Positions 16,356 to 25,043 of a stretch of 64,000 nucleotides of DNA are shown here, one piece after another. How positions within the stretch are numbered: the first letter of the stretch is position 1; the number at the start of each line of letters is the position of its first letter. The notes under the pieces are model-generated. The model did no database searches. It saw nothing but the letters and a program-made list of their open reading frames with translations, and was not told the origin of the DNA. This DNA is from Polyangiaceae bacterium (GTDB taxonomy: Bacteria; Myxococcota_A; Polyangia; Polyangiales; Polyangiaceae), in assembly GCA_009780955.1 (NCBI GenBank), contig WQZB01000002.1, positions 97,474 through 161,473 of the forward strand, written 5' to 3'. The translations under genes were made by a program, and so were the position numbers.

Positions 16356-17210
16356 ATGCTCAACAAGCTCGCCGTTCTCGCTGCGTTGTGCGGAGTCTTG
16401 GTCCCCTCTGGTGCATGCACGCCTTCGGCGGTTCCGGTTGTCCCGTCAAGCTCGGCTCCCACAGAGATCCAGACACTCTCGGCGGGAACCACCGTCTCTG
16501 CCACGACGGCGGACCAGGGGGATGTCGCGCGGTTGAAGGAGAATATGAAGCAATGGTTCGCTGTGAAGCCCGGACCACAGATGTTGCTATTTGCGCGAAC
16601 CGTGCCCGGGTTCGAGCACACGGGCGACGACGGAGATCCGAAGATCGGGAGCATCGTTCGAGTCGCTAACCCTGATGCTTGGCCCGACGACACGAGTGAG
16701 AGCTACGTCGTGATCCTCGACGAGAAGAAGCGCGTTCGGTTCGTGGAGATCTCTCCGACTAGCCTATCGGGAGACTGGAATGTGTCGTGGACGACCGTCT
16801 TCGACGAGCAAGGACGCACCGTTGCGTATGCGGATCACTACGGCGGCTTCAACGCCATGTGCGAGGGGATGCAGGACCCTCCTGGCTTGGTGCTTGCAAA
16901 CTCGATGGATTTCTTCGACGCGAAGGGGCGGAGATTGGCCCGGGAGTACCGCCTCGAAGACAAGGACGGAAAGAGATTGAAGTTGGATGGTTGTGGATTC
17001 GCAAGCCCGGGGTCAGGCTCGCCCAAGTACATCATCCTCGACGTGGGCACTCTCCTGAGAGACAACCGCCTTCTCGATGCAGTTACCGCCGCGGGCGGGG
17101 TGGTGGCGACAGTGCCGTCAGCTCCCTCGAAGACCCAGCAGGTTTTCGATTGGCACCTGCTTCCCGGGCACGACTTAATGCTGCGCACGAGGGACGCCTC
17201 GATGGAGTAG
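16356..17210 (+). CDS. Hypothetical lipoprotein
   Basis: 284 aa with a lipoprotein signal (LNKLAVLAALCGVLVPSGAC, Cys about 21). The mature protein is beta-rich; YVVILDEKKRVRFVEISPTS and FDEQGRTVAYADHYGGFNAM suggest strand-turn repeats of the kind that parse text-like 'question/answer' descriptions in other secreted proteins, but no family is recognised. Two mature cysteines are near MCEGM and LDGCGF. A tandem 11-bp TTTAAAGCGAG pair sits just upstream, at about 16331-16352. A type-B palindrome lies 37 nt after the stop. Confidence 0.65.
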   Translation: MLNKLAVLAALCGVLVPSGACTPSAVPVVPSSSAPTEIQTLSAGTTVSATTADQGDVARLKENMKQWFAVKPGPQMLLFARTVPGFEHTGDDGDPKIGSIVRVANPDAWPDDTSESYVVILDEKKRVRFVEISPTSLSGDWNVSWTTVFDEQGRTVAYADHYGGFNAMCEGMQDPPGLVLANSMDFFDAKGRRLAREYRLEDKDGKRLKLDGCGFASPGSGSPKYIILDVGTLLRDNRLLDAVTAAGGVVATVPSAPSKTQQVFDWHLLPGHDLMLRTRDASME

Positions 17211-17246
17211 TTCGTCTGCTTTTCACCGAATTGGTGGACACCAAAT

Positions 17247-17274
17247 GTAGGGGCGCGATTCATCGCGCCCTCGG
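17247..17274. repeat. Extragenic palindrome type B
   Basis: GTAGGGGCGCGAT-TC-ATCGCGCCC followed by TCGG; the same 28-nt sequence occurs at 21807-21834 and, with one change, at 40292-40319. It lies between two convergent genes, where a hairpin could end transcripts. Confidence 0.85.
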
Positions 17275-17290
17275 TCCTTTTTGCACCATG

Positions 17291-18457
17291 CTAAACATTA
17301 GGCAGCACGCGACCGATGCCTTGTTCCCCAATTCTTTCGATGGCGGTGCGCACCTTTTCAGGGCTTGTGGCCGGATCGATGCCAATACGAAAATGCAATT
17401 CGCCATTTTGTGTGCGCGACGAATGAATCGAATCGAGGTTGATTCCGAGCGTTTCGAATACCGACAAAAGCGCGCGTAGCGATCCGGGTTCGTCGAGCGG
17501 CAAAAACACGCTAATGTGGGCTGCCACAGCAAGATCGCCGAGCAAATAGCGCAAGCGGTCGAATTCGTAACTGCCTTTTTGCAAAGAATCTGCATCGTAA
17601 AAGGCACGCGCCGCATCGAGCAGGCGTGCCCGCATGGCGTCACGCGCAGATTCGTTGTTGGCGCGCACGCAATCCCGCAAAAAATCGATATGTGCGGCCA
17701 GTCGCTCGAGCACGTCGCCAATGTACGGATTTTCGAATTGGATATCTTGATAGATGGCCGGGTTCCCTTCCAACATGCGGCGCGTCACGATGCCATCGAG
17801 TTCGTAGCCCACGGTACGAAACGGATGGATCGCGTCGATGCCGCCGAGCCCAGGTGAGCATTCACGGAGCACTGCGGCTTGCGCCATGTGTGCGGCGTGC
17901 ACCATGCCCTGCACGAGCGCCATGATGCGGTCGTGCTTCTCGGGGTCGGCGCGCACGCAGTTGGCTTGACTTGCGGTAAGAAATCGTTCGAGCCAGCCGC
18001 GCCAGCGCGAAAGGCGCGCCTCGCAAACCACCATCACGCAGCCTTTGAGTGTGGACACTTTTGGCGGCGCTGTCATCGGGTGCAAACCCGTAACCTCCGC
18101 ATGCGAGCGGAGCAGTGCGGCGACTGGCGCAGTTTTCGTTGAAGTTATATCGAGCCAGAGTTTGCCTTGCTCGCGGCCGGCAGCGAGCGTGGTGTATTCG
18201 TCGATGACAGCGGGTGTGAGGCGGATCGGACAAGTGAAGATCAAGACGTCAGACAGCGCGACAAGCTCGCTCGGCGTGAGCGATGTGTCGCCTACCGGAG
18301 GATCGCGACCGACTACGCGGAGCTTCATTTGCTCTTCGAAAAAACGCCGCAGCCAGCGCCCGAAGGCCCCCTGACTGCCAACGAGGCCAATGGTGGGGGA
18401 GATCATGTTCACGGTGGCACCGGCTGCAGAATGAAGCGATGGGCAATCGTTCGTCAT
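17291..18457 (-). CDS. tyrA: Prephenate dehydrogenase with C-terminal ACT domain
   Basis: Oxidative decarboxylation of prephenate (or arogenate) in tyrosine synthesis. The Rossmann NAD(P) motif GLVGSQGAFGRWL is near residues 24-36, DITSTKTAP and GLHPMTAPP form the substrate site, and a helical dimerisation domain follows. Residues about 310-380 make an ACT domain (SVFLPLDEPGSLRALLSVFE), suggesting aromatic feedback control. ATG 18457 overlaps the E1 beta stop by 4 nt, arguing for translational coupling; ATG 18406 is the alternative start closer to the Rossmann strand. Confidence 0.9.
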   Translation of the reverse strand: MTNDCPSLHSAAGATVNMISPTIGLVGSQGAFGRWLRRFFEEQMKLRVVGRDPPVGDTSLTPSELVALSDVLIFTCPIRLTPAVIDEYTTLAAGREQGKLWLDITSTKTAPVAALLRSHAEVTGLHPMTAPPKVSTLKGCVMVVCEARLSRWRGWLERFLTASQANCVRADPEKHDRIMALVQGMVHAAHMAQAAVLRECSPGLGGIDAIHPFRTVGYELDGIVTRRMLEGNPAIYQDIQFENPYIGDVLERLAAHIDFLRDCVRANNESARDAMRARLLDAARAFYDADSLQKGSYEFDRLRYLLGDLAVAAHISVFLPLDEPGSLRALLSVFETLGINLDSIHSSRTQNGELHFRIGIDPATSPEKVRTAIERIGEQGIGRVLPNV

Positions 18458-19515
18458 GGTTCGTGGCGGGCGAGCATGGCAATGGCCGCCTTGATGCTAC
18501 TCACTTGTGGGACCGTTGCGCGCTCGAGGGCGTCGGCAAGACCGACGCCCGGAACGTGAGCACCGGCAAGCAATTTTGGCGGCGCATGGAGCTCATAGAA
18601 CAGTTCTTCGGTGATGCGCCGAATCAGATGCTCACCGAAATTCGTAATCTCGGTGTCTTCGTTCACGCAGAGCACTCGGTGGGTTTTCTGCACGCTCTGT
18701 TTGATTTCTGCCCAATCGTAAGGGTGTAGCGATCGAAGGTCGACGACTTCGGCGCCAATGCCTTCTTTGGCGAGTTCGTTGGCAGCAAGCGTGCACATGG
18801 GAACATTGCGTCCGTAGGTAAGCACCGTGACGTCGTTGCCCGAGCACGCAATGCGCGCTTTCCCAATCGGCACGTAGAACTCGCCCAACTTCGGCCACTC
18901 GGGTTTCCACGCCGATCTGTCGCCGAGCGGCGCATCGATCATCTTTGACAGGGCCTTGTCGTCGCTTGGCTCGCCAGGGATCTGCTCGCCAGGCTGGCCT
19001 TTCACGCGAAGAAGCGCTTTGGGTTCGAGGAACATCACGGGGTTCGGATCGGCAATCGCGCTGAGCATGAGGCCGTAGGCATCGCGCGGGTTGGATGGCA
19101 TCACGACTTTCCACCCTGGGATCCGCGTGGCTTGTGCATCGAAGGAGTGAGAATGGTAGATGCTTCCGCGAATGCCAGCGCCCACGGGCGTCATCATGAC
19201 GAGCGAAACGTTCCAGTCGCCCGCGCTCGCCCAATGTATGTTGCCTGCGATTTTCAACAGATCGATCACGTTGAACGCGTAGTCGCAGAACTGGATCTCG
19301 GCGACGGGCTTTTGACCCGCGAGCGCGAGACCAATGGCCATGCCGACGATTCCGCGCTCGTCGAGTGGAGAATTCCACGCTGTTTTGAGTCCCTGCGTGC
19401 CGGTGAAGATTCCGCCAAGCGGCGGGCCCACGTCTTGGCCGAAGATGTCTGTCACGCCGAGGCGTTCTTCCCCAACATGAAGCGCCATGCGAATGGCCTG
19501 AATCATGGTTGCCAT
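18454..19515 (-). CDS. 2-oxoacid dehydrogenase E1 component, beta subunit
   Basis: 353 aa, transketolase-type pyrimidine domain plus transketolase C-terminal domain. MATMIQAIRMALHVGEERLG start, DERGIVGMAIGLALAGQKPV and EIQFCDYAFNVIDLLKIAGN are standard E1 beta segments. GRNVPMCTLAANELAKEGIG begins the C-terminal domain. It overlaps the alpha subunit by 13 nt and tyrA by 4 nt. With E1 alpha it would decarboxylate a 2-oxoacid (pyruvate or a branched-chain oxoacid); E2 and E3 genes are not in the window. Confidence 0.92.
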   Translation of the reverse strand: MATMIQAIRMALHVGEERLGVTDIFGQDVGPPLGGIFTGTQGLKTAWNSPLDERGIVGMAIGLALAGQKPVAEIQFCDYAFNVIDLLKIAGNIHWASAGDWNVSLVMMTPVGAGIRGSIYHSHSFDAQATRIPGWKVVMPSNPRDAYGLMLSAIADPNPVMFLEPKALLRVKGQPGEQIPGEPSDDKALSKMIDAPLGDRSAWKPEWPKLGEFYVPIGKARIACSGNDVTVLTYGRNVPMCTLAANELAKEGIGAEVVDLRSLHPYDWAEIKQSVQKTHRVLCVNEDTEITNFGEHLIRRITEELFYELHAPPKLLAGAHVPGVGLADALERATVPQVSSIKAAIAMLARHEP

Positions 19516-20579
19516 GGGTCGCCTTTTCCGTTGCCGACGTTGTTCTTGTCGGCGAGCACGTAATCCCAGATTGTATGAGGCAAGGGCGGAGGCTCTTCGC
19601 GAACACGCAAGCTTGCCTCGAGCAGCTCCGCTGTGAAGCGCGCGCGCATTTCATTCATTTGCGCACGCGTCAAGATCTTGCGCTCTTCAAGCTTTTGCTC
19701 GAAGTGATCCATGCAGTCGACCTCGCTCCTCACCAACTTTGCGCCCGTGGCCGACGAGTGGCCGTACAGCCGCGACACCGTGGCCTCGAGCAAGCATGGC
19801 TTTCGCTGCGTTCGGACGTAGTGAAAGGCTTCTGTGAGTGCTGCCGTGCACATTTCGGGATCGTTGCCGTCAACGAGGGCAGTTTGTATCCCGAAGGCTT
19901 TTGCTCGGTCCGCGATGTGCGCCTCGCCGTGCTGCCCTTCGAACGGCGTCGAGATCCCGTACTGATTGTTCGCGACAACGATGAGCAAAGGAAGCTCAGA
20001 GCCTTTGCGCGAGCTCCACACGAGACACGTCGCAAAGTCGCCCTCGGCCGTGCCAGCGTCGCCACCTTGCACGATGGTGATGCCTTTCGACTTCGCCTTA
20101 CGCTGCGCTTCGGCGGTGCCAATGGCGACTGAGAATTGGACCTCGATGGGCGAATTGATGGGCACGACGTTCCACTTGCGAATCGTCGTGTGACCCGCAA
20201 AATTTCGCCCGCGCGAGTAAGGATCGGTTGCCGTGCTCTTCATCTGCCGCAGCCAATCGACCGGATCGGCGCCCATGGCGAGCACGGTGGCATTCGAGCG
20301 GTAGTGAAGATGCAAGTAGTCGTGGTCAAGTCCTTGGCCTTTGTTGACCAAGAGACCCAAAGGCACGTTGAGGGCCTCTTCTCCGGGTCCCCCAATCCAG
20401 AAGTAGCCGTCGCCTTGCTTGTACATTGCAATGAGACGCTCTTCGAGCACGCGGGCCTTGAGCATAAGCTCGTGAACCTTTCGTGCGAGGTCTGGGACAA
20501 GCTCGTTACGCTCGCTCGATTTCAATTCGGCCGCCGTGCTCGGCACGCCGATGCCCCCGGAGGCAAGAGAGGAAATCAT
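19503..20579 (-). CDS. 2-oxoacid dehydrogenase E1 component, alpha subunit
   Basis: 358 aa from ATG 20579 (MISSLASGGIGVPSTAAELK); the longer frame upstream is noise. The ThDP-binding motif is GGDAGTAEGDFATCLVW ending in VVANNQYGIST (GDG-type to NN), where the usual GDG reads GDA. RNFAGHTTIRKWNVV is the region of the phospho-loop. Gene order alpha-beta-tyrA with overlaps defines an operon. The substrate could be branched-chain 2-oxoacids, used by myxobacteria for iso-fatty acids, but this is inference. Confidence 0.92.
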   Translation of the reverse strand: MISSLASGGIGVPSTAAELKSSERNELVPDLARKVHELMLKARVLEERLIAMYKQGDGYFWIGGPGEEALNVPLGLLVNKGQGLDHDYLHLHYRSNATVLAMGADPVDWLRQMKSTATDPYSRGRNFAGHTTIRKWNVVPINSPIEVQFSVAIGTAEAQRKAKSKGITIVQGGDAGTAEGDFATCLVWSSRKGSELPLLIVVANNQYGISTPFEGQHGEAHIADRAKAFGIQTALVDGNDPEMCTAALTEAFHYVRTQRKPCLLEATVSRLYGHSSATGAKLVRSEVDCMDHFEQKLEERKILTRAQMNEMRARFTAELLEASLRVREEPPPLPHTIWDYVLADKNNVGNGKGDPWQP

Positions 20580-20641
20580 GGCTCGCGCGTTGTACCGCGA
20601 ACCTTGCGACCACGGGAAGTCTCCCTGGACGCCGCAGCGCG

Positions 20642-21763
20642 CTAGACGAGCCGCGTAAAAAACCAGGCTGCGCCAACCACTGCCACGACGACAGACAAGA
20701 GGCGCATGCCCCGCTCTCCAAACCACGGGCGTTTTTTCGTGACGAAGACGAGCGCTGTTAGCGCCGCAATGACGACGACTTGCCCTGTCTCGACGCCGAG
20801 ATTGAATGCCACGAGCGGCAGCAGGACAGAATTGCGATCGAGCCCAATCGACCGAAGTGCGCTTGCAAACCCGAAACCATGCAGAAGACCGAACGGCAAC
20901 GCAATTCGCCAGCGCTTCGCGGCATTCGGCGCGAACAGGTTCTCGACCCCTACGTACGCGATCGACAGGGCAATCATTGGTTCGACGAATCGTGCGCTTG
21001 GCACGAGGGCGCCCGTAGCCGCGAGAGCGAGTGTCAAACTATGGCCGATCGTGAACGCTGTCACGACAGAGAGCAGATCGCGTACGCGCGTTGATGCGAG
21101 TACGAGACCAAAGAGAAAGAGCAGGTGATCGTAGCCTGTCAGGATATGGTCAACGCCCATCCAGAAGAACGCCGTGGCTCGCGCTGCGGGTATGGGTGCT
21201 CGTGCCGGTGTCGATGCAGAGCGCGATGATGATGCGTCGTCGGCAACTGCGCTTGGTGCATCCACCGTGAACGTGGTCTGCCCCTTGACGACCACGGCAT
21301 CATGGGTGGTCTTTCCGATCGCGCGCACCACATGCCTGTGGCCGGCCGGCCAATCGTTCATGAACGATACATCGACCGTGAACGTCCGGACACGCTTGGG
21401 GCAGTCGTAGCGTCCACGAACAGAGAATCCATCGGTGTCGACGAGCGCCGCATCGGTCAGCACGCCAGGGCACACGGCTCCGTCGCCGGTAACGATCACG
21501 CGTTCCACGATCTGGCGCCTTAGTCCTTGAGGGCCGCCCTCGGCCAATTGGACCTCCATCGCCGTGATGTGCCCGTCATGATTCGCGTCCAGCGCGGGCA
21601 AGAGCGATGCGATCTCGCTGCGTGCAAACGTTGCCTTCATGACGAGCGAGCTCTGGTGAGCGGTGTACTCCGCGCTCGACAGACCGATCGCATGCGCAAG
21701 GGCCCGGGCCGAAAAAGCGATCACGAAAGCGAGCGTTGCAAGCGGGTAGGGGCGTATGGCCAT
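20642..21763 (-). CDS. HupE/UreJ-type membrane protein
   Basis: 373 aa. A signal-like N-terminus (LATLAFVIAFSARALAHA) leads to a soluble extracytoplasmic domain of about 190 residues, then a HupE/UreJ-2-type block of about six to seven helices: WMGVDHILTGYDHLLFLFGL, TAFTIGHSLTLALAATG, FGLLHGFGFASALRSIG. The conserved His residues fit metal (nickel or cobalt) permease-like proteins; the soluble part may be EF-hand-like (DANHDGHITAMEVQLAEG). The ATG at 21763 and residues 1-7 (MAIRPYP) lie inside a type-A palindrome, so the start is unusual; no better in-frame ATG precedes the signal. Confidence 0.83.
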   Translation of the reverse strand: MAIRPYPLATLAFVIAFSARALAHAIGLSSAEYTAHQSSLVMKATFARSEIASLLPALDANHDGHITAMEVQLAEGGPQGLRRQIVERVIVTGDGAVCPGVLTDAALVDTDGFSVRGRYDCPKRVRTFTVDVSFMNDWPAGHRHVVRAIGKTTHDAVVVKGQTTFTVDAPSAVADDASSSRSASTPARAPIPAARATAFFWMGVDHILTGYDHLLFLFGLVLASTRVRDLLSVVTAFTIGHSLTLALAATGALVPSARFVEPMIALSIAYVGVENLFAPNAAKRWRIALPFGLLHGFGFASALRSIGLDRNSVLLPLVAFNLGVETGQVVVIAALTALVFVTKKRPWFGERGMRLLSVVVAVVGAAWFFTRLV

Positions 21764-21773
21764 ACGCCCCTAC
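21746..21773. repeat. Extragenic palindrome type A, copy 1
   Basis: Perfect 28-bp palindrome, half-site GTAGGGGCGTATGG. Identical copies are at 26970-26997, 27905-27932, 40401-40428 and 48003-48030. Here it contains the start codon of the HupE-like gene. Confidence 0.95.
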
Positions 21774-21806
21774 GCACAATATACGTTTTGCTGCGTTTTT
21801 TCGATT

Positions 21807-21890
21807 GTAGGGGCGCGATTCATCGCGCCCTCGGATCGACCAATGGCATGGATTCGAGAATGCCGCGGTTGGGCGCCATGAATGGCGCCC
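21807..21890. repeat. Composite palindrome B-spacer-C
   Basis: Type B palindrome (21807-21834), a 36-nt spacer (ATGGCATGGATTCGAGAATG in part) and type C palindrome GGGCGCCATGAATGGCGCCC (21871-21890). The same B-spacer-C order with a near-identical spacer is at 40292-40380, so the composite is itself a repeat unit. Confidence 0.9.
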
Positions 21891-21930
21891 AACTACAATG
21901 GAATCGCATCAACGTGAAAGTGGTTTAGGT

Positions 21931-23319
21931 ATGCGTGTTGCTCGCGCGAAAGCCATGTCCTGGTCGATGCGAGGCTTTCGCGATGTGAGCGATGCGAGCG
22001 ATGTGACGCCTCCGGAACTCGGCGAAGTGTTGTCACGACGCTACGAGCTTGAACACGCGCTCATGCGGACAGCCGTCTCCGTCGTGTTCGAAGCCAAGGA
22101 TCGGTCGAACGGCAATTGTGTCGCGATCGAAGTCGGGACCGCACGCGATCTCGAAGGCCGCGCGCGCTTCCATCATGACGCGGCCGTAGCCCGTCGCCTT
22201 GAAGGCGCACATGTGCTGCACATGCTCGACGTTGGCACGTTGCCCGATGGAAGCCCGTTTGTGGTGCGTGAGTTTGCGCTGACAACGCTCGCAGACGAAG
22301 TGCACCGCCGGTCGGCGATTCCGATCGAACAAGCCGTTGCTTGGACACTCGAAGTTTGCGAAGCGGTCGCCGAAGCCCATTCTCTTGGCATTGTCCACGG
22401 CACCATCGATCCGTATCATGTGTATGTTGCACATTACAAGCAAGGGCAAGAGGCTACGAGCATCAAGCTCGCATGGCCGGGCAGGTCGGTCATGGAAGGC
22501 GGCCACGAGCAAGCCTTTGCACCGGGTGCAGTGCTTACGCCCGCCCACGCGGAAATCGACATTGCGGGCGTCGGATCGCTACTTGATGCACTCATTACAG
22601 GCCACATTGACGTGGGCGACACCGAGATCACCCCTGTGGTCCTGCCAAAGGCAGGCAGGCCTGTGCTGAAGGCACCGTCGAAGGGGGTGCCGCCCGATGT
22701 AGCGCGCGTGATCGCCCGGGCCGTTTGCCCGGACGATGGCGAAGCATTCAAGAACATCGCCGACCTCGCCGACGCGCTCGTTCCATTCGGGCCGCTCGGA
22801 CATCCGTCGGCTCGAAACTCCGCGTTCCTTTTGGCGCGCGGAGGGCTATTGCCCCAATCCAAGCCTCTTGTCACGCCGTCGCCTGAGCGCCAAGCGCCGG
22901 GCAATCATGCGAACGCCGCACCAGAGCCATCACCAGCAGCAGCGCCGCGGCGCGCGTCGCGTCCTTGGTGGCGTCCTTTATTTCAGCACAAATTTCGTGG
23001 ATCTGGCGTTGCGCTCGTGGTGGCAGCGGCGCTCGGAGCCGCGATTGGTGCTGCGCTATTGCTTGCGGGAACGAGCGAGCATACGCACGACGCAAAATCA
23101 AAGGACGAACCGAAGTCCGGCGCGGCGACCATCACCAGTGGTGTCGTGACGTCACCGCCGCCCGAACCCGTGCACGAACCCGTGACGGACGCACCTTTCG
23201 ATGCACCACCCCACTCCGAAAAGGCAGTGCCGGCTGCGCGCGAAGCAAGAATTGGTCGATTCGAGATCACGGTTCCAGCGAGTCCAGAATCGCCGCCGGA
23301 TACCGATCCCGATCCGTGA
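21931..23319 (+). CDS. Membrane-anchored Hanks-type pseudokinase
   Basis: 462 aa with a Ser/Thr-kinase fold at about 38-290 but no catalytic residues: the VAIK lysine position reads VAIEV (64-68), the HRD loop reads IVHGTIDPYHVYV (155-166) with no Asp, and the DFG position reads KLAWPG (179-184). The glycine loop is also weak. A proline-rich linker and one membrane helix (VALVVAAALGAAIGAALLLA, about 358-380) place the kinase fold in the cytoplasm and a Pro-rich tail outside. A scaffold or phosphopeptide-sensing role is likely. Start chosen at ATG 21931; ATG 21898 directly abuts palindrome C. Confidence 0.8.
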   Translation: MRVARAKAMSWSMRGFRDVSDASDVTPPELGEVLSRRYELEHALMRTAVSVVFEAKDRSNGNCVAIEVGTARDLEGRARFHHDAAVARRLEGAHVLHMLDVGTLPDGSPFVVREFALTTLADEVHRRSAIPIEQAVAWTLEVCEAVAEAHSLGIVHGTIDPYHVYVAHYKQGQEATSIKLAWPGRSVMEGGHEQAFAPGAVLTPAHAEIDIAGVGSLLDALITGHIDVGDTEITPVVLPKAGRPVLKAPSKGVPPDVARVIARAVCPDDGEAFKNIADLADALVPFGPLGHPSARNSAFLLARGGLLPQSKPLVTPSPERQAPGNHANAAPEPSPAAAPRRASRPWWRPLFQHKFRGSGVALVVAAALGAAIGAALLLAGTSEHTHDAKSKDEPKSGAATITSGVVTSPPPEPVHEPVTDAPFDAPPHSEKAVPAAREARIGRFEITVPASPESPPDTDPDP

Positions 23320-23323
23320 GCCG

Positions 23324-24433
23324 TCAATCTCGCGCTGCGAGCGATTCGTCGACGATAGGGACGAGCGTTTCGAGTTTTTGCGCGAGATCTTCGCGTGTTT
23401 TTGCGCGCACCGTGACGTGACCGATCTTGCGCCCTCGGGCAGCTTCCTTGCCATACACGTGCAGGTGCGCGCCGTCGACGGCGAGCACGTCTGCGTGCAA
23501 AGGCATGCGGCCGATCACGTTGAGCATGCCAACGTGGTCGATCATGCGTGTCGAGCCGAGCGGCAAACCGAGAAGGGCGCGCACGTGGTTTTCGAATTGG
23601 CTCGTTTCGGAGCCTTCGATGGTCCAGTGCCCAGAGTTGTGCACGCGCGGCGCCATTTCGTTGACGAGGATCTCGCCATTTTTCACGAACAGTTCGATGG
23701 CGAGCACACCCACGTAGTCGAGTTCTTCGAGTACGCGCGCTGCGTGAGCCTCGGCAAGCGCTTGGAGCTTTGGTGTCCACGCGTTGCTTTGGGGAAGCGA
23801 GCGGCGAAGAATGCCGCCACGGTGTTCGTTTTCGACGAGCGGCCAGAAGCGCGTTTCACCCGTTGTGCCGCGTACACTCAAGATCGACATCTCGCGCTCG
23901 AACGGCGAAAATGCCTCGAGAATGAGCGCCACAGAGCCGATTGCATCCCACGCGTGCGAAGCATCGTCATTCGTGTGTAAAACACATTGACCTTTGCCGT
24001 CGTAACCGAACCGGCGTGTTTTGAGTACAGCGGGCAGACCAAGGCGTGCGACTGCCGCTTCGAGCTCGGCGCGTGTCGATACAGCAGCAAATGCAGGTGT
24101 TGGAATGCCGAGTCGCGCGAAGAATTCTTTCTCGACAACGCGGTCTTGGCTTACTTCGAGCGCGCGCGGTGGCGGGTAAACGTGCACAAGCTCGTTCAGA
24201 AAGCGCGCCGATGTGACTGGAACGTTCTCGAACTCGTAGGTAACAACATCGCTTTTGCGTGCGAGCTCCGACAGGTGCTCCTCGTCGTCGTAAGCGCCGA
24301 CACTCAGGTTGCCGACATGGCGTGCGGTGGCATCGGGGCTCGGATCGAGGAACACAAAGCGCTGGTCGAGCGTCTGACCCGCCATGGCGAGCATGCGCCC
24401 GAGCTGCCCGCCGCCAAGAACTCCAATCGTCAC
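23324..24433 (-). CDS. purK: N5-carboxyaminoimidazole ribonucleotide synthase
   Basis: Purine synthesis: ATP- and bicarbonate-dependent carboxylation of AIR. 369 aa, ATP-grasp fold. MTIGVLGGGQLGRMLAMAG is the signature start; YEFENVPVTSARFL, AVLKTRRFGYDGKGQCVL and VNEMAPRVHNSGHWTIEGS are family motifs. It begins 1 nt after the purE stop (24435), so purE-purK form a tight operon. The stop faces the pseudokinase stop with 4 nt between. Confidence 0.97.
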   Translation of the reverse strand: MTIGVLGGGQLGRMLAMAGQTLDQRFVFLDPSPDATARHVGNLSVGAYDDEEHLSELARKSDVVTYEFENVPVTSARFLNELVHVYPPPRALEVSQDRVVEKEFFARLGIPTPAFAAVSTRAELEAAVARLGLPAVLKTRRFGYDGKGQCVLHTNDDASHAWDAIGSVALILEAFSPFEREMSILSVRGTTGETRFWPLVENEHRGGILRRSLPQSNAWTPKLQALAEAHAARVLEELDYVGVLAIELFVKNGEILVNEMAPRVHNSGHWTIEGSETSQFENHVRALLGLPLGSTRMIDHVGMLNVIGRMPLHADVLAVDGAHLHVYGKEAARGRKIGHVTVRAKTREDLAQKLETLVPIVDESLAARD

Positions 24434-24434
24434 G

Positions 24435-24977
24435 TCACGCTCCTTCCGGCGCTGCTGCTGCTACACGCGGATCTGGCTGCTTCAAAACCCCGGCCGTCTG
24501 GTCTTCGCGGTAACGGGCGAGCGCTGCACGCACATTCGGGTCGTGCTGCGCGAGGATCTCGGCCGCAAAGAGGGCCGCGTTGATTGCGCCCGCCTTGCCG
24601 ATGGCAAAGGTTGCTACAGGAACACCTGCCGGCATTTGCACAATCGACAAAAGAGAATCGACGCCGTGGAGCGCCTTGGATTCGACCGGAACGCCAAGAA
24701 CCGGCACGAGCGTTTTTGATGCCGTCATGCCAGGCAGGTGCGCCGCGCCTCCTGCGCCAGCGATGATGCATGCAAGGCCGCGCGACTCGGCCGCTCCAGC
24801 GTAGTCGAAAAGCAGATCCGGCGTGCGATGCGCCGAAACGACGCGCACCTCAAAGGCAATACCGAGCGATTCAAGGGTCGACGCAGCATTCGACATGGTG
24901 TCCCAATCCGACACCGAGCCCATGATGATGCCAACCTTCGGCGTGGGGGAAGCAAGCCCTGACATAGGACCGTTCAA
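24435..24977 (-). CDS. purE: N5-carboxyaminoimidazole ribonucleotide mutase
   Basis: Converts N5-CAIR to CAIR in purine synthesis. 180 aa, class I Pur[33 protein letters not shown] and [19 protein letters not shown] are the phosphate and active-site motifs. Start at 24977 or the ATG at 24965 ([10 protein letters not shown]). First gene of the purE-purK pair. A strong minus-strand terminator just upstream (25005-25043) separates it from whatever is transcribed before it. Confidence 0.96.
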   Translation of the reverse strand: MNGPMSGLASPTPKVGIIMGSVSDWDTMSNAASTLESLGIAFEVRVVSAHRTPDLLFDYAGAAESRGLACIIAGAGGAAHLPGMTASKTLVPVLGVPVESKALHGVDSLLSIVQMPAGVPVATFAIGKAGAINAALFAAEILAQHDPNVRAALARYREDQTAGVLKQPDPRVAAAAPEGA

Positions 24978-25004
24978 GATACGAAACTACGTGCTTTGCA
25001 AGAC

Positions 25005-25043
25005 AAAAAAGTCGCGGGCCCATCGCTTACAGCGAGAGCCCGC
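25005..25043 (-). terminator. Rho-independent terminator upstream of purE
   Basis: On the minus strand, GCGGGC pairs with GCCCGC (25014-25019 with 25038-25043) and an inner TCGCT/AGCGA stem closes on TAC; six T follow. It ends a transcript arriving from 25100-25330. Confidence 0.8.
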
